NCBI GenBank assembly: GCA_037721215.1
Contig: JBBJNV010000019.1
Coordinates: forward strand, 1 to 64,000
Source: Gemmatimonadaceae bacterium
Lineage (GTDB): Bacteria; Gemmatimonadota; Gemmatimonadetes; Gemmatimonadales; Gemmatimonadaceae
Direction of reading: 5' to 3'
Length of the DNA: 64,000 bases
The translations under genes and the position numbers were made by a program. The notes under the pieces are model-generated. The model saw only the letters and a program-made list of their open reading frames with translations. It was not told where the DNA came from and ran no database searches. This document shows positions 52,956 to 61,747 of this stretch, one piece after another. How positions within the stretch are numbered: the first letter of the stretch is position 1; each line of letters begins with the position of its first letter.

Positions 52956-54686
52956 TCAGCGCACTCCGGCAAGATCAGAGGATTGGACCTGCTTCGATCG
53001 TCCTGAATTACCCTTTTCAATCTGATTCTCAATCAACGGAAGTTCATCGTTCCAGAGAACCAGCCCGTGAATGCGTAAATCGAGTGCGCGCAGGCTTTCT
53101 ACCGATTCCTTGAGGTCGGCGATGCGTGTGCGCCCGGCTCTGGCGCATAAAATCACGTCGGGGCCAGGGACAATGCTCGCCGTGCCGCGCTTTACATAGG
53201 AAATGGGAGCAGCGATCACGATGAGATCGTAACGCCGCTCCATGCGCGCGAAATCGCCCCGTATTCGCTCCACCGACTCCGCATCCGGCGGCCCGGCGCG
53301 TTTCGTCCCGCTCGGCAGAATATCCAGTATTCTGTCCCGCCCGATTGTTGTCTGGACGGTTGCTTCTGGCCAGTCGGCAGTGCCGGCAAGGATGCCCGCC
53401 AATCCCGGGTTTGATGGAATCCGAAACACGTTGGCGATGGCCGATGTGATTGGGTCAACGTCCACCAGCAGCGTAGTACGTGCCTCGTAGGCAGCGAGTG
53501 CCGCGACGTTGGATGCCACTGTGGCGACGATCCCGGCATCATCTCCCACTACAGTGACTATCGGAATATTGGCTTCGGTCGCGGCGAGGTGCAGATAAAG
53601 CCGGCGATAGCTATCGGATGTCACATCGATCAAAGGAGGAGCGGAAGCGTCTGCCTGCCGACGGCTTCGTTCCATAACCATTTCGTTTGGCTGGATGACA
53701 CTGAGAACCCGCACGCCCGTTACATACTCTGCCTCCCGCGAATCAGCGATACTTGGCCGCTTGAGTTCCAGACCGAATGCAGTAGCAAAACCGAGGGTCA
53801 GCGCGAGTACGCCTGCAGCGGCAAGCATCGCCAGCGGCGGCGCGCCCACGTTTGCGAGGTCTCGGGCTCGGGACGACTGCCGGTCGATACGCTGGTTTGT
53901 CACTCTGATCTCGCTCAGGGCCTGAACCGCGCCGACATAAGTCTGTTGAGCCGAGGCTTTCCGGGCAACATATCTGGCAGTGTCGACCCGTGACTGTTGG
54001 ACAGGACGCAAAGGCGCCGGACGCAACATCGACAGTTGCCCCCGGACAAGATCCCGCCGGGCCTCCGCTATTGCCTGAATCGACCTGCCAAAAGCGGTCG
54101 CTCGCGATGTCAATGCAACATAGACTGGATCGACGCCGCCCACGGCTCCAAACGCGTCCCTTTCGCGCTCGATCTCTGTAAGAGAATCGAGTAGGAGCTG
54201 GATCTGGGGATCACCTGTCAGCGCGGGCGACGCTCCAAGCGCACGGTAGGAGGATGGCAACGGCGCGTTGTTTGCCCGCTCGATCAATCGGCTGAGTGTC
54301 GCCACGGTTTCGGCCAGACCATCGCGTTGCGCGACGAGCTCGGGGGGAAACGTGTCGATTGCCGCGACCGGTGCCGGAGCAGCAAAGCGTCGGGCAGCAG
54401 CAAGAACGGAATCAGCCGCTGCAACTTCCGCTGCTGCCCGGTCGCGGATCGCCACTGCAGTCCCTGAATCGGGCCGCTCCTCGAGTTGTGCCGTTACATT
54501 GACCGCCACGCTGGCGGCCTGACGTGGCACCAGTACAAAGGCGATCAGCGCTGCGACAAATACGAGGCCGCCGACAATTCCCATGACAGCGGGACGGCGC
54601 GACGCGTTGTGCGACCGCGCTGACATCCACATGTAGTTCGCCCCTGCCAGACTCCGGATCATGATGTCAGAAAGGCTGAAGCGCAA
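52956..54686 (-). CDS. Wzz/BY-kinase-like membrane protein with degenerate P-loop
   Basis: 576 residues. Two membrane helices (about 35-55: V-M-G-I-V-G-G-L-V-F-V-A-A-L-I-A-F; about 290-310) flank a coiled-coil periplasmic region, then a cytosolic ParA/MinD-like domain. This is the layout of polysaccharide co-polymerase/tyrosine autokinases, but the Walker A site reads V-V-G-D-D-A-G-I-V-A-T-V with no G-K-S/T, and Walker A' reads L-L-V-D-V-D-P-I-T-S. No tyrosine cluster at the C-terminus. No polysaccharide genes nearby. Probably a non-catalytic scaffold. Confidence 0.78.
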   Translation of the reverse strand: MRFSLSDIMIRSLAGANYMWMSARSHNASRRPAVMGIVGGLVFVAALIAFVLVPRQAASVAVNVTAQLEERPDSGTAVAIRDRAAAEVAAADSVLAAARRFAAPAPVAAIDTFPPELVAQRDGLAETVATLSRLIERANNAPLPSSYRALGASPALTGDPQIQLLLDSLTEIERERDAFGAVGGVDPVYVALTSRATAFGRSIQAIAEARRDLVRGQLSMLRPAPLRPVQQSRVDTARYVARKASAQQTYVGAVQALSEIRVTNQRIDRQSSRARDLANVGAPPLAMLAAAGVLALTLGFATAFGLELKRPSIADSREAEYVTGVRVLSVIQPNEMVMERSRRQADASAPPLIDVTSDSYRRLYLHLAATEANIPIVTVVGDDAGIVATVASNVAALAAYEARTTLLVDVDPITSAIANVFRIPSNPGLAGILAGTADWPEATVQTTIGRDRILDILPSGTKRAGPPDAESVERIRGDFARMERRYDLIVIAAPISYVKRGTASIVPGPDVILCARAGRTRIADLKESVESLRALDLRIHGLVLWNDELPLIENQIEKGNSGRSKQVQSSDLAGVR

Positions 54687-54820
54687 ACGAGTGGCGCGTG
54701 GCGTCCGGGCCTTGTCTCTCCTGGCAGGTCAGTGAGTGGCTTCTGAAACCGCGTTCCGCTTGCGGCCTTAACGCTGAGGATGCACGTCATCATGAATGGT
54801 ATACTGAATCTCGCACAAAA

Positions 54821-54907
54821 ATGGCACTGGTGGGACGAGTGCAAGGCAAGTACCGCAGACTATCGGTCGACGATAAAAATGGCAGTCGACGGATGAAACG
54901 AGCATAG
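54821..54907 (+). CDS. possible 28-residue basic peptide or small transcript
   Basis: A frame from ATG 54821 (M-A-L-V-G-R-V-Q-G-K-Y-R-R) to TAG 54907 lies between a TATACT box (54800-54805) and a strong hairpin terminator. No SD is seen, and the terminator may belong only to the convergent cupredoxin gene. Weak candidate. Confidence 0.2.
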   Translation: MALVGRVQGKYRRLSVDDKNGSRRMKRA

Positions 54908-54914
54908 TCGACAC

Positions 54915-54950
54915 AAAAAGGGGAGCATCCGATGATGCTCCCCTTTTTCG
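54915..54950. terminator. bidirectional Rho-independent terminator
   Basis: AAAAAGGGGAGCATC-CGAT-GATGCTCCCCTTTTT: a 15-bp stem with A/T runs on both flanks, so it works on either strand. It lies 18 bp beyond the cupredoxin stop. Confidence 0.9.
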
Positions 54951-54967
54951 TACATCGATGCTGCGAA

Positions 54968-55480
54968 CTACTGAACCGTAACGACGCCCTTCATGCCAAG
55001 CGCCAGATGCGGCGTGCAGTTGAATGCATAGGTGCCAGCCTTGATACCCGCGAACGATACGGTGATCGTCTCGTTGGGGTTCATCTTCATTGCGCTCGAG
55101 AGCATACCCATTTTCTCGGAGATGTTTGCGTCGAGCTGTGGCTGAACATCAGCCGGAATGTTGGCCGGATCGAACGCGACGTTGTGCGGGCCGCCGCTGA
55201 TCATCGTAAACTTGACGCCGTCGCCTGCCTTCACCGTGATGTTGGCTGGCTCGAAGCGATAACCCTTTGCATCGCCGACCATCTTGACTTCATGAGTCGT
55301 TCCGGTGATGGCGGCCATCCCGACTGCGCCACCTGCGGCAGGTGCCGGCATAGCAGCCGGCGCAGGAGCGGTCGTCGTGTCCATGACGATACCGGTCGTG
55401 TCGGTATTTGCGGGATCACCGCCGGCGCAGGCGCCGAGAACCAACGTGCCAGCCGTGAGCACAATTCCGTAAAAACGCAT
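54968..55480 (-). CDS. cupredoxin (plastocyanin/azurin-like) lipoprotein
   Basis: 170 residues. Lipoprotein signal with L-G-A-C lipobox (about residues 14-17), a T/A/P-rich linker, and a copper-binding beta barrel: G-G-P-H-N-V-A-F (first His) and F-N-C-T-P-H-L-A-L-G-M-K-G (Cys, His, Met), the type 1 copper set. Likely a periplasmic or outer-surface electron carrier. GGAGG lies 10 bp upstream of ATG 55480; the longer frame is leader. Confidence 0.9.
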   Translation of the reverse strand: MRFYGIVLTAGTLVLGACAGGDPANTDTTGIVMDTTTAPAPAAMPAPAAGGAVGMAAITGTTHEVKMVGDAKGYRFEPANITVKAGDGVKFTMISGGPHNVAFDPANIPADVQPQLDANISEKMGMLSSAMKMNPNETITVSFAGIKAGTYAFNCTPHLALGMKGVVTVQ

Positions 55481-55728
55481 TTTCAGAGGCCTCCAGAGCC
55501 GTGAATCTTGTCTCTTGTCGTTTGAATCTTTTGTTATCTCTCGGGACATTGTGAATTTATTCACAAAGCTCGCGAAAATCAACCGTTTTCGGAGGAACGG
55601 GGTCGAGTTCAGCGCCTCAATCCGCCTTTAAATTGCCGGCGCGTCGCGCCCAGGCCGGGGGACCGCGGGTAGCCCGATGAATCGTTAATGCCTGCCAACC
55701 CATTGTCGACACCGTTGTCGACCCGTCG

Positions 55729-55757
55729 TTGACCCGCCAATCTCCTTCTGATACATT
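55729..55757 (+). promoter_or_regulatory. his operon promoter
   Basis: -35 TTGACC (55729-55734), 17-bp spacer, -10 TACATT (55752-55757). The expected start of transcription is at about 55764, right at the leader ATG (55765), so the leader peptide would be translated from a leaderless mRNA. Confidence 0.6.
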
Positions 55758-55764
55758 CCGATTT

Positions 55765-55854
55765 ATGCTTCGAACCCCAGCCAGCAATGCTCACGCATAT
55801 CATCACCATCCCCTGCGGGCTGGAGCGATCGCGCGTGCGTCAGTTACTGGCTAG
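55765..55854 (+). CDS. hisL: his operon leader peptide (HisL-like)
   Basis: A 29-codon frame that starts M-L-R-T-P-A-S-N-A-H-A-Y-H-H-H-P and ends V-T-G before TAG. Four histidines fall within six codons, the hallmark of a His-attenuation leader. It is followed after 29 bp by a terminator-type hairpin and then hisG. Scarce charged tRNA-His would stall ribosomes at the HHH codons and favour read-through. No SD is seen; the promoter position suggests leaderless translation. The shift frame from ATG 55788 has one His and looks less apt. Confidence 0.72.
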   Translation: MLRTPASNAHAYHHHPLRAGAIARASVTG

Positions 55855-55883
55855 ATAACCAGGTTTCGCACCGAGAACGCCCC

Positions 55884-55913
55884 GCCCGTCCCCATTGGAC
55901 GGGCTTTTTATTT
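55884..55913 (+). terminator. his attenuator (leader terminator)
   Basis: GCCCGTCC-CCATT-GGACGGGC followed by TTTTTATTT: an 8-bp GC-rich stem with a 5-nt loop and U tract, lying between the leader peptide and hisG. A competing upstream hairpin CTGG/CCAG (55847-55862) overlaps the leader stop region. Confidence 0.78.
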
Positions 55914-55930
55914 CCAGCCATTCGAAATCC

Positions 55931-56800
55931 ATGTTGAGAATAGCACTACCAAACAAGGGCCGACTGTCCGAAGACGCCCGGGACCTGTTCAACCAGGCCG
56001 GTCTCGAGGTGAGAGGTCGGGGCGAGCGGGCCCTCACAGCATCACTTGGCGGCGTGTTCGAAGCCATTTTTGTGCGAGCGCAGGACATCCCGGAATTTGT
56101 CGCCGACGATGCCGCCGACGCGGGCATCACTGGATTCGACCTGGTGTCGGAATCGGGCCGCACGCTCGATTCGCTCCTCGATCTGGGATTCGGACGCTGC
56201 CGTCTGGTCATGGCGGTGCGCGAGGAATGCCCGGTCAACTCCGTAGATGACATCGAACCAGACGCCCGCGTCGCGACCGTATTTCCCTCCGTCACACGCC
56301 GATTCTTCGACGCTGCCGGCCTGAGGGTTAAGATCGTTCCAGTTTCAGGCGCAGCAGAAATTGCGCCTCATCTCGGAATCGCCGATATCATCGTCGATAT
56401 CACCTCTACCGGATCGACACTCAAGACCAACGGTCTCCGCGAAGTGACCACCGTTCTTGAGTCCACCGCGCGCCTGTTCTCGTCACCGACGATCCGGACA
56501 GCAGCGGACGATGGCAAGAAAGTCGCCCTTGCGGAGCTGGTTTCGGCACTTGACTCCGTTATCCACGCTCGCGGAAAACGGTACCTGATGGCGAATGTCC
56601 CGCGGGCCAGCCTCGACCGGGTCAAGGAAATCCTTCCTGGGCTGAACGGCCCGACGGTAATCGATATTCTGAACGGCGGGGAGCACGTCGCCGTTCATGC
56701 GGTGGTCGAGGCAAGCGCCGTCTATCGCACAATTGCGTCGCTCAAGGCAGCTGGCGGCGAAGGAATTCTGGTGACACGCATCGAGCGACTCACGCCATGA
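55931..56800 (+). CDS. hisG: ATP phosphoribosyltransferase (long form)
   Basis: 289 residues, the long HisG with a C-terminal ACT-like regulatory domain that binds histidine. L-R-I-A-L-P-N-K-G-R-L at the start, D-A-G-I-T-G-F-D-L-V, D-I-I-V-D-I-T-S-T-G-S-T-L-K (PRPP-binding loop) and a C-terminal G-P-T-V-I-D-I-L block. First step of histidine synthesis, and it does not need HisZ. ATG 55931 fits the motif; the longer frame would read through the attenuator. Confidence 0.96.
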   Translation: MLRIALPNKGRLSEDARDLFNQAGLEVRGRGERALTASLGGVFEAIFVRAQDIPEFVADDAADAGITGFDLVSESGRTLDSLLDLGFGRCRLVMAVREECPVNSVDDIEPDARVATVFPSVTRRFFDAAGLRVKIVPVSGAAEIAPHLGIADIIVDITSTGSTLKTNGLREVTTVLESTARLFSSPTIRTAADDGKKVALAELVSALDSVIHARGKRYLMANVPRASLDRVKEILPGLNGPTVIDILNGGEHVAVHAVVEASAVYRTIASLKAAGGEGILVTRIERLTP

Positions 56801-58113
56801 CGAGCACAAGTGCGTGCACACTTCGCTTCAGCGGTCGGCTTTCCGGGATGCCACCGGACATCCAGCGGTTACTGCTCGATCGCTCTACTGCACGTGAGCC
56901 GGCCCTCCAGAGAACGGTGGCATCCATCATCGCCCGTGTCGAAGACCAGGGAGATACAGCGCTGCGAGAGCTCGCCCTGCAATTCGATGGCGTAACGCTC
57001 GATACAATTGAAGTTCCGGCCGGTCGGATGGCACGCGCCGCCGACTCGATTCCGAAGGATCTTCTGCGCGCGATGAAGCGGTCCGCAGCCAACATCGAGA
57101 TAGTCCACCGAGCGCAGCTCCCAACGGCCACACTCACCGAAATTGAGCCCGGCGTCACCGTCGGACGACGCCCTGACCCGCTTCAGCGCATTGGCGTTTA
57201 CGCCCCGGGCGGGCGCGCAGCCTACCCCAGCAGCGTGTTGATGGGCGCTATTCCGGCCCGCGTTGCAGGAGTTCCGGAGATCATCCTCTGCACTCCTCCC
57301 GGCAGTGATGGACTGCCCGCTCCTTCCATTCTTGCTGCAGCGCATATATCGAAAGTAGACCGGGTTTTCGCCGTGGGAGGTGCCGGCGCAGTCGCAGCGA
57401 TGTGTATGGGAACCCATTCAATTCCACGAGTGGACAAGGTTGTCGGACCAGGCAATGCGTATGTGGCCGAAGCCAAGTTGCAGCTCGCCAGCCTGGCAGC
57501 GTTCGACTCACCGGCAGGACCGAGCGAGCTTCTCGTGATCGCCGACGAAAGCGCGACGGCGACGATAATCGCAAGAGAGGTGGTCGCACAGGCCGAACAC
57601 GATCCGCGGGCGATCGCCATTGTGATCGCTGTCGGGAATGCGACGGGCGCGGGTATCGAATCGGCTATCGCCGAAGAAGCAGTTCGCGCCGAACGGCACG
57701 AAATCATTCTGGAGTCACTCGGCTCACGGGGCGGGGTAGTGGTCGTCGAATCGCTCGACGAGGCGATTGCCCTCGCAAATGATTTCGCGCCTGAGCATCT
57801 CATGATTGCCACCCGACGCCCGGAGCAGGTATTCGCCGCCATCAAAAACGCCGGCACAGTATTCCTCGGCCAAACGAGCTCGGTGGCGTTCGGCGACTAC
57901 CTCACCGGCGCCAATCATGTGCTTCCGACCGGCGGCCTTGCTCGTTCGTATTCTGGCCTGTCAACACTCGACTTCATCCGCTGGACGACATACCAGACCA
58001 TTGATCCACAAGGCGCGATATCTCTCGCGGACGACGTCGGAAAATTCGCCGATGCGGAAGGACTGCACGCACATGCGGCCACAGCCCGTCAGTGGGCGAG
58101 CGCTCCGAAATGA
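56797..58113 (+). CDS. hisD: histidinol dehydrogenase
   Basis: 438 residues. Y-A-P-G-G-R-A-A-Y-P-S-S-V-L-M, G-G-A-G-A-V-A-A-M, V-G-P-G-N-A-Y-V-A-E-A-K, G-P-S-E-L-L-V-I-A-D, A-Q-A-E-H-D (zinc ligands) and F-A-P-E-H-L (catalytic Glu-His). NAD-dependent two-step oxidation of histidinol to histidine. Overlaps hisG and hisC (ATGA). Confidence 0.96.
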   Translation: MTSTSACTLRFSGRLSGMPPDIQRLLLDRSTAREPALQRTVASIIARVEDQGDTALRELALQFDGVTLDTIEVPAGRMARAADSIPKDLLRAMKRSAANIEIVHRAQLPTATLTEIEPGVTVGRRPDPLQRIGVYAPGGRAAYPSSVLMGAIPARVAGVPEIILCTPPGSDGLPAPSILAAAHISKVDRVFAVGGAGAVAAMCMGTHSIPRVDKVVGPGNAYVAEAKLQLASLAAFDSPAGPSELLVIADESATATIIAREVVAQAEHDPRAIAIVIAVGNATGAGIESAIAEEAVRAERHEIILESLGSRGGVVVVESLDEAIALANDFAPEHLMIATRRPEQVFAAIKNAGTVFLGQTSSVAFGDYLTGANHVLPTGGLARSYSGLSTLDFIRWTTYQTIDPQGAISLADDVGKFADAEGLHAHAATARQWASAPK

Positions 58114-59156
58114 ACGCTTCCGAATTCGCCCGCGAATGCTTTCTATCCGTCACCCTTTACGACCCGGACGTAGCGCCCTGCGAGGTGGACCTGAGCGACA
58201 ACACCAATCTCTGGGGTACGCCGCCGGCTGCGCAACGCGCGATCCTCACTGCCGGACCAGAGATAGTGGCGAGATACCCCGCCCCCTACACGTCCGACCT
58301 GAAAGCGAAAATCTCTGCCTACGTTCAGGTCGAAGCATCCATGGTCGTCACGGGATGCGGATCGGACGATGTTCTCGATTCCGCCATCCGCGCTTTTGGT
58401 AGTCCCGGCGATCGCGTCGCAATACCTGAACCTTCTTTCGGAATGATCCCGGTGTTCGCCCGGATTAACGGTCTGGAGCCAGTGTTCATTTCCCTTGATC
58501 GCGACGGCAGCCTGAACCCGTCTGCCTTCCAAGCTGCTGATGCCCGGATAACGTATCTGTGCTCGCCCAACAATCCGACAGGTGTGTCGCTCCGGCAAAC
58601 GGACATCGATGAGATCATCAGCAACGCCCGGGGCCCCGTGATCGTGGACCAGGCCTATGCGGAGTTCTCCGAACGCTCGCTGACTGAGCTAGCGAAGAAA
58701 CACGACAACGTTCTGATCACGCGAACGATGTCCAAGGCTTTCGGCCTGGCCGGGTTGAGGATCGGCTACGGTGTTGGATCACCGGGACTGGTGCGGGAAG
58801 TCGAGAAATCGCGCGGGCCGTACAAGACCAACGCGTTGGCCGCCCGCGCCGCGATCGCCGCCCTGGATGAAGATCTTCCCTGGGTCGCGCAGCATGTCTC
58901 TGAGATAAAAACAAACCGCGCGCGTTTCATTACCGGGCTCGAAAAACTGGGTCTCGATCCATATCCAACCGATGCAAATTTCGTTCTGGTTCCAGTAAGC
59001 GATGCGAAAGAGGTTGGCAGGTTGATGAGAACCCGCGGTGTCGCAGTCAGAGTATTTGATGACCTTGCCGGAGCCGGAGGTGCGTTCCGGATCACAATCG
59101 GACCGTGGGAGATGATGGACCGTTGTCTCATCAGTCTCGCGGAGTGCATGGGATGA
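58110..59156 (+). CDS. hisC: histidinol-phosphate aminotransferase
   Basis: 348 residues from ATG 58110, which overlaps the hisD stop. Class I/II PLP enzyme: L-S-D-N-T-N-L-W-G, G-C-G-S-D-D-V-L-D, S-P-N-N-P-T-G (substrate pocket), V-D-Q-A-Y-A-E-F and T-M-S-K-A-F-G-L-A-G-L-R-I-G with the Schiff-base lysine. The next gene overlaps its stop. Confidence 0.95.
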   Translation: MNASEFARECFLSVTLYDPDVAPCEVDLSDNTNLWGTPPAAQRAILTAGPEIVARYPAPYTSDLKAKISAYVQVEASMVVTGCGSDDVLDSAIRAFGSPGDRVAIPEPSFGMIPVFARINGLEPVFISLDRDGSLNPSAFQAADARITYLCSPNNPTGVSLRQTDIDEIISNARGPVIVDQAYAEFSERSLTELAKKHDNVLITRTMSKAFGLAGLRIGYGVGSPGLVREVEKSRGPYKTNALAARAAIAALDEDLPWVAQHVSEIKTNRARFITGLEKLGLDPYPTDANFVLVPVSDAKEVGRLMRTRGVAVRVFDDLAGAGGAFRITIGPWEMMDRCLISLAECMG

Positions 59157-59749
59157 GAGTGGCCATTCTCGATTATGGTGCGGGCAATCTCCACTCGCTC
59201 GCAAAGGCACTCGAACAGCCCGGAGTGGATGTTACCATAACGACCGATCCGTCGGTGGCTTTCCGTCTTGACGCTCTCATACTCCCCGGGGTAGGCGCGT
59301 TTGCCAGCGCTTCCGAGGTCATCGCCCGCTATGCTCTCCCCATCCGCGAAAGTCTCGATCGTGGGCTCCCGTGCCTTGGGATCTGCCTCGGCATGCAGCT
59401 CCTGTTCGAGGAAAGCGAAGAGGGCAGTGGTCGTGGTATCGCTGCAATTCCTGGCCGTGTGAGGCGATTGAAAACCAGGCGGGTGCCGCAGATCGGATGG
59501 AATGAGATCGAGAGTGCAACCGATCCGCTGTTCGAAGCCGCAGATCTGCGCACCGCTTACTTCGCTAACAGCTATGTCTGCGAACCGGAGAATTCTGAAC
59601 TTGTAACGGCCTGGGCAACGCACGAGACCGACCGGTTTGCCGCGGCGGTGCGCTCCGGAAATGTCGTTGGTGTTCAGTTCCATCCCGAGAAAAGCTCTTC
59701 CGCCGGAATCTCATTCATCCGTGGGTTTCTCGAGTCGGTTGCTGAATGA
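59153..59749 (+). CDS. hisH: imidazole glycerol phosphate synthase, glutaminase subunit
   Basis: 198 residues. D-Y-G-A-G-N-L at the start, L-P-G-V-G-A-F, G-I-C-L-G-M-Q-L-L-F-E (nucleophile Cys), and Q-F-H-P-E-K-S with the triad His and Glu. Supplies ammonia to HisF. ATG 59153 overlaps the hisC stop. Confidence 0.96.
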   Translation: MRVAILDYGAGNLHSLAKALEQPGVDVTITTDPSVAFRLDALILPGVGAFASASEVIARYALPIRESLDRGLPCLGICLGMQLLFEESEEGSGRGIAAIPGRVRRLKTRRVPQIGWNEIESATDPLFEAADLRTAYFANSYVCEPENSELVTAWATHETDRFAAAVRSGNVVGVQFHPEKSSSAGISFIRGFLESVAE

Positions 59750-60459
59750 TCGTCATCCCGGCGATCGATCTGCGCGACGGCTGCTGCGTGCAGCTTGTAG
59801 GCGGGTCATACGCGCACGAAATGGTGAGGATCGACGACCCGGTTGGGGTGGCGCGCCGCTGGGAGAGCGACGGATTTCGCCAGCTCCATGTTATCGATCT
59901 CGACGCCGCAATGCGGGTCGGGTCGAACCTCGAGTCAATGTTGTCGATTCTTCGTTCCGTGAGCTGCGAAATTCAGGTTGGGGGCGGTTGCCGAACAACG
60001 GAACAGGTAGAAGACCTGCTGCGAGAGGGAGCAGCACGAGTCGTCGTGGGCACCAGAGCACTCGAAGATCCTCACTGGCTGGAGGAGATTGCCTCCCGGT
60101 TTCCCGGTGCAATCGTGGTTGCCGCAGACGTGCGCGATGGTCGCATTGTCACCCGTGGCTGGACAAAGACTCTTCCGGAAAGAGTCGAGGACACCATCGA
60201 AGACCTCAACAGACAGCCTCTTGCCGCGGTGATGGTGACAGCCGTTCACAAAGAGGGGCTGATGGCAGGTCCCGATCTCCGTTTGATGGAGGATGTAGTG
60301 GCTGCTTCAGATCACCCCGTTCATGCGTCGGGCGGAGTAGGCGGAATGAGCGATCTGCACGAGCTTGCCGACTGCGGAGTTGCAGCCGTGATTGTCGGAA
60401 TGGCTATCTATACCGGCGCGCTCGACCCGCGCGCCGCACTCGAGGAGTTCGGAGAATGA
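59746..60459 (+). CDS. hisA: ProFAR isomerase
   Basis: 237 residues, TIM barrel. I-P-A-I-D-L-R-D-G (catalytic Asp at 8), V-G-G-G-C-R-T (phosphate loop), A-A-D-V-R-D-G (second Asp) and S-G-G-V-G-G (second phosphate loop). Amadori isomerisation of ProFAR. Joined by ATGA overlaps to hisH and hisB. Confidence 0.95.
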   Translation: MIVIPAIDLRDGCCVQLVGGSYAHEMVRIDDPVGVARRWESDGFRQLHVIDLDAAMRVGSNLESMLSILRSVSCEIQVGGGCRTTEQVEDLLREGAARVVVGTRALEDPHWLEEIASRFPGAIVVAADVRDGRIVTRGWTKTLPERVEDTIEDLNRQPLAAVMVTAVHKEGLMAGPDLRLMEDVVAASDHPVHASGGVGGMSDLHELADCGVAAVIVGMAIYTGALDPRAALEEFGE

Positions 60460-60992
60460 GCGTGGTTGAACGTCGGACGAGCGAAACCGACATCCGTGTC
60501 GAGATGGTGCAGGGAAGTGGTATCGCCTCGATCGACACAGGGGTGTCGTTCCTCGATCACATGATGACGGCGCTTGCCCGCTACTCCGGTCTCGACATCA
60601 CCATTACCGCCACCGGCGACCTCCGGCATCATCTCATCGAGGACGTTGCGATCGCAGCCGGAACCGCGTTCGCGCAGATGATTCCTGCGGCGTGCGCGCG
60701 GTACGGAGACCGTGCCATCCCGATGGACGACGCACTCGTGCACGTCTCAATCGATGCTGGCGGGCGGCCGTACTACGAAGGAGAATTGCCGAGTACGCTG
60801 TACGATCACTGGATGAGGTCGTTCGCCGATCATGCGAAGATGACGCTGCACGTGCGAATTCTGAATGGGACCGACCGGCACCATATCGTCGAAGCGGCGT
60901 TCAAGGCACTTGGTCTCGCCATCCGCGATGCGCTCGTGGAGACGAAGGAAGTATTCAGCACGAAGGGAGTCGTCTCTCTGGACGCCCGTTAG
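60456..60992 (+). CDS. hisB: imidazoleglycerol-phosphate dehydratase
   Basis: 178 residues, monofunctional. T-G-V-S-F-L-D-H-M, H-H-L-I-E-D-V-A-I and D-R-H-H-I-V-E-A-A-F-K-A-L-G carry the manganese-binding histidines. There is no HAD phosphatase domain; that activity is supplied by the hisN-like gene in the same operon. ATG 60456 overlaps the hisA stop. Confidence 0.96.
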   Translation: MSVVERRTSETDIRVEMVQGSGIASIDTGVSFLDHMMTALARYSGLDITITATGDLRHHLIEDVAIAAGTAFAQMIPAACARYGDRAIPMDDALVHVSIDAGGRPYYEGELPSTLYDHWMRSFADHAKMTLHVRILNGTDRHHIVEAAFKALGLAIRDALVETKEVFSTKGVVSLDAR

Positions 60993-61747
60993 TGCTGACC
61001 CGCCGGGTCGTGGTCTGTCTCGATGTCGCGGGCGAGCGGGTGGTGAAGGGAGTGGGCTTCGAGGGCCTGCGCGATGTCGGTGATCCGGTCGAGATGGCCG
61101 TTCGGTATGAGAAGGATGGAGCGGACGAGATCGTGTTCCTGGACATTTCAGCCAGCGCAGAGCATAGAGCAACCGTTCTCGATGTCGCCCGGCGTACGGC
61201 CGAGCGACTTTTCATTCCGTTGACGATCGGCGGTGGGGTCCGGAGCGCAGATGATGTTGGCCGAACATTGAGAGCGGGCGCCGACAAGGTGAGCATGAAC
61301 TCCGCAGCCGTAAACAACCCTGCACTCCTTGGCGAGTGTGCGGATCGGTTCGGGTCGCAGTGCGTCGTTGCAAGCATCGATGTCAAGCGCGAAGACGGAA
61401 CGTGGCACGTGTACACGCACGGTGGGAGAACGCGCACCAGTCTCGAGGCGGTCAGCTGGGCTGTCGAGTGTGTCGCGCGAGGCGCGGGGGAGATCCTGCT
61501 CACCAGTATCGACCGCGACGGCGCACGCAGCGGCTACGATCTGGAGCTCACGCGCGAGGTTGCCGGTGCGGTCTCAGTTCCAGTGGTTGCTTCGGGTGGT
61601 GCAGGTAATGCCACCCATGTGGTTGATGTACTGAGCTTCGCCGATGCTGCGCTTGTCGCGGGTATTCTGCATGACGGTTGCACTACCGTTGGCGTCATCA
61701 AGGCTGAAATGACCAAAAACGATATTCCAGTTCGGAGGTCCGGGTGA
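60992..61747 (+). CDS. hisF: imidazole glycerol phosphate synthase, cyclase subunit
   Basis: 251 residues, TIM barrel. V-V-V-C-L-D-V (catalytic Asp), T-I-G-G-G-V-R, V-S-M-N-S-A-A-V, A-S-I-D-V-K-R (second Asp), T-S-I-D-R-D-G and A-S-G-G-A-G. Start is GTG 60992 that shares one base with the hisB stop (TAGTG). Confidence 0.95.
   Translation: MLTRRVVVCLDVAGERVVKGVGFEGLRDVGDPVEMAVRYEKDGADEIVFLDISASAEHRATVLDVARRTAERLFIPLTIGGGVRSADDVGRTLRAGADKVSMNSAAVNNPALLGECADRFGSQCVVASIDVKREDGTWHVYTHGGRTRTSLEAVSWAVECVARGAGEILLTSIDRDGARSGYDLELTREVAGAVSVPVVASGGAGNATHVVDVLSFADAALVAGILHDGCTTVGVIKAEMTKNDIPVRRSG

Noticed and set aside
59637-60455. N-terminal extension of the hisB frame across hisH/hisA
   Set aside because: It is the alternative frame of hisH and hisA; HisB homology starts at 60456 with an ATGA overlap.
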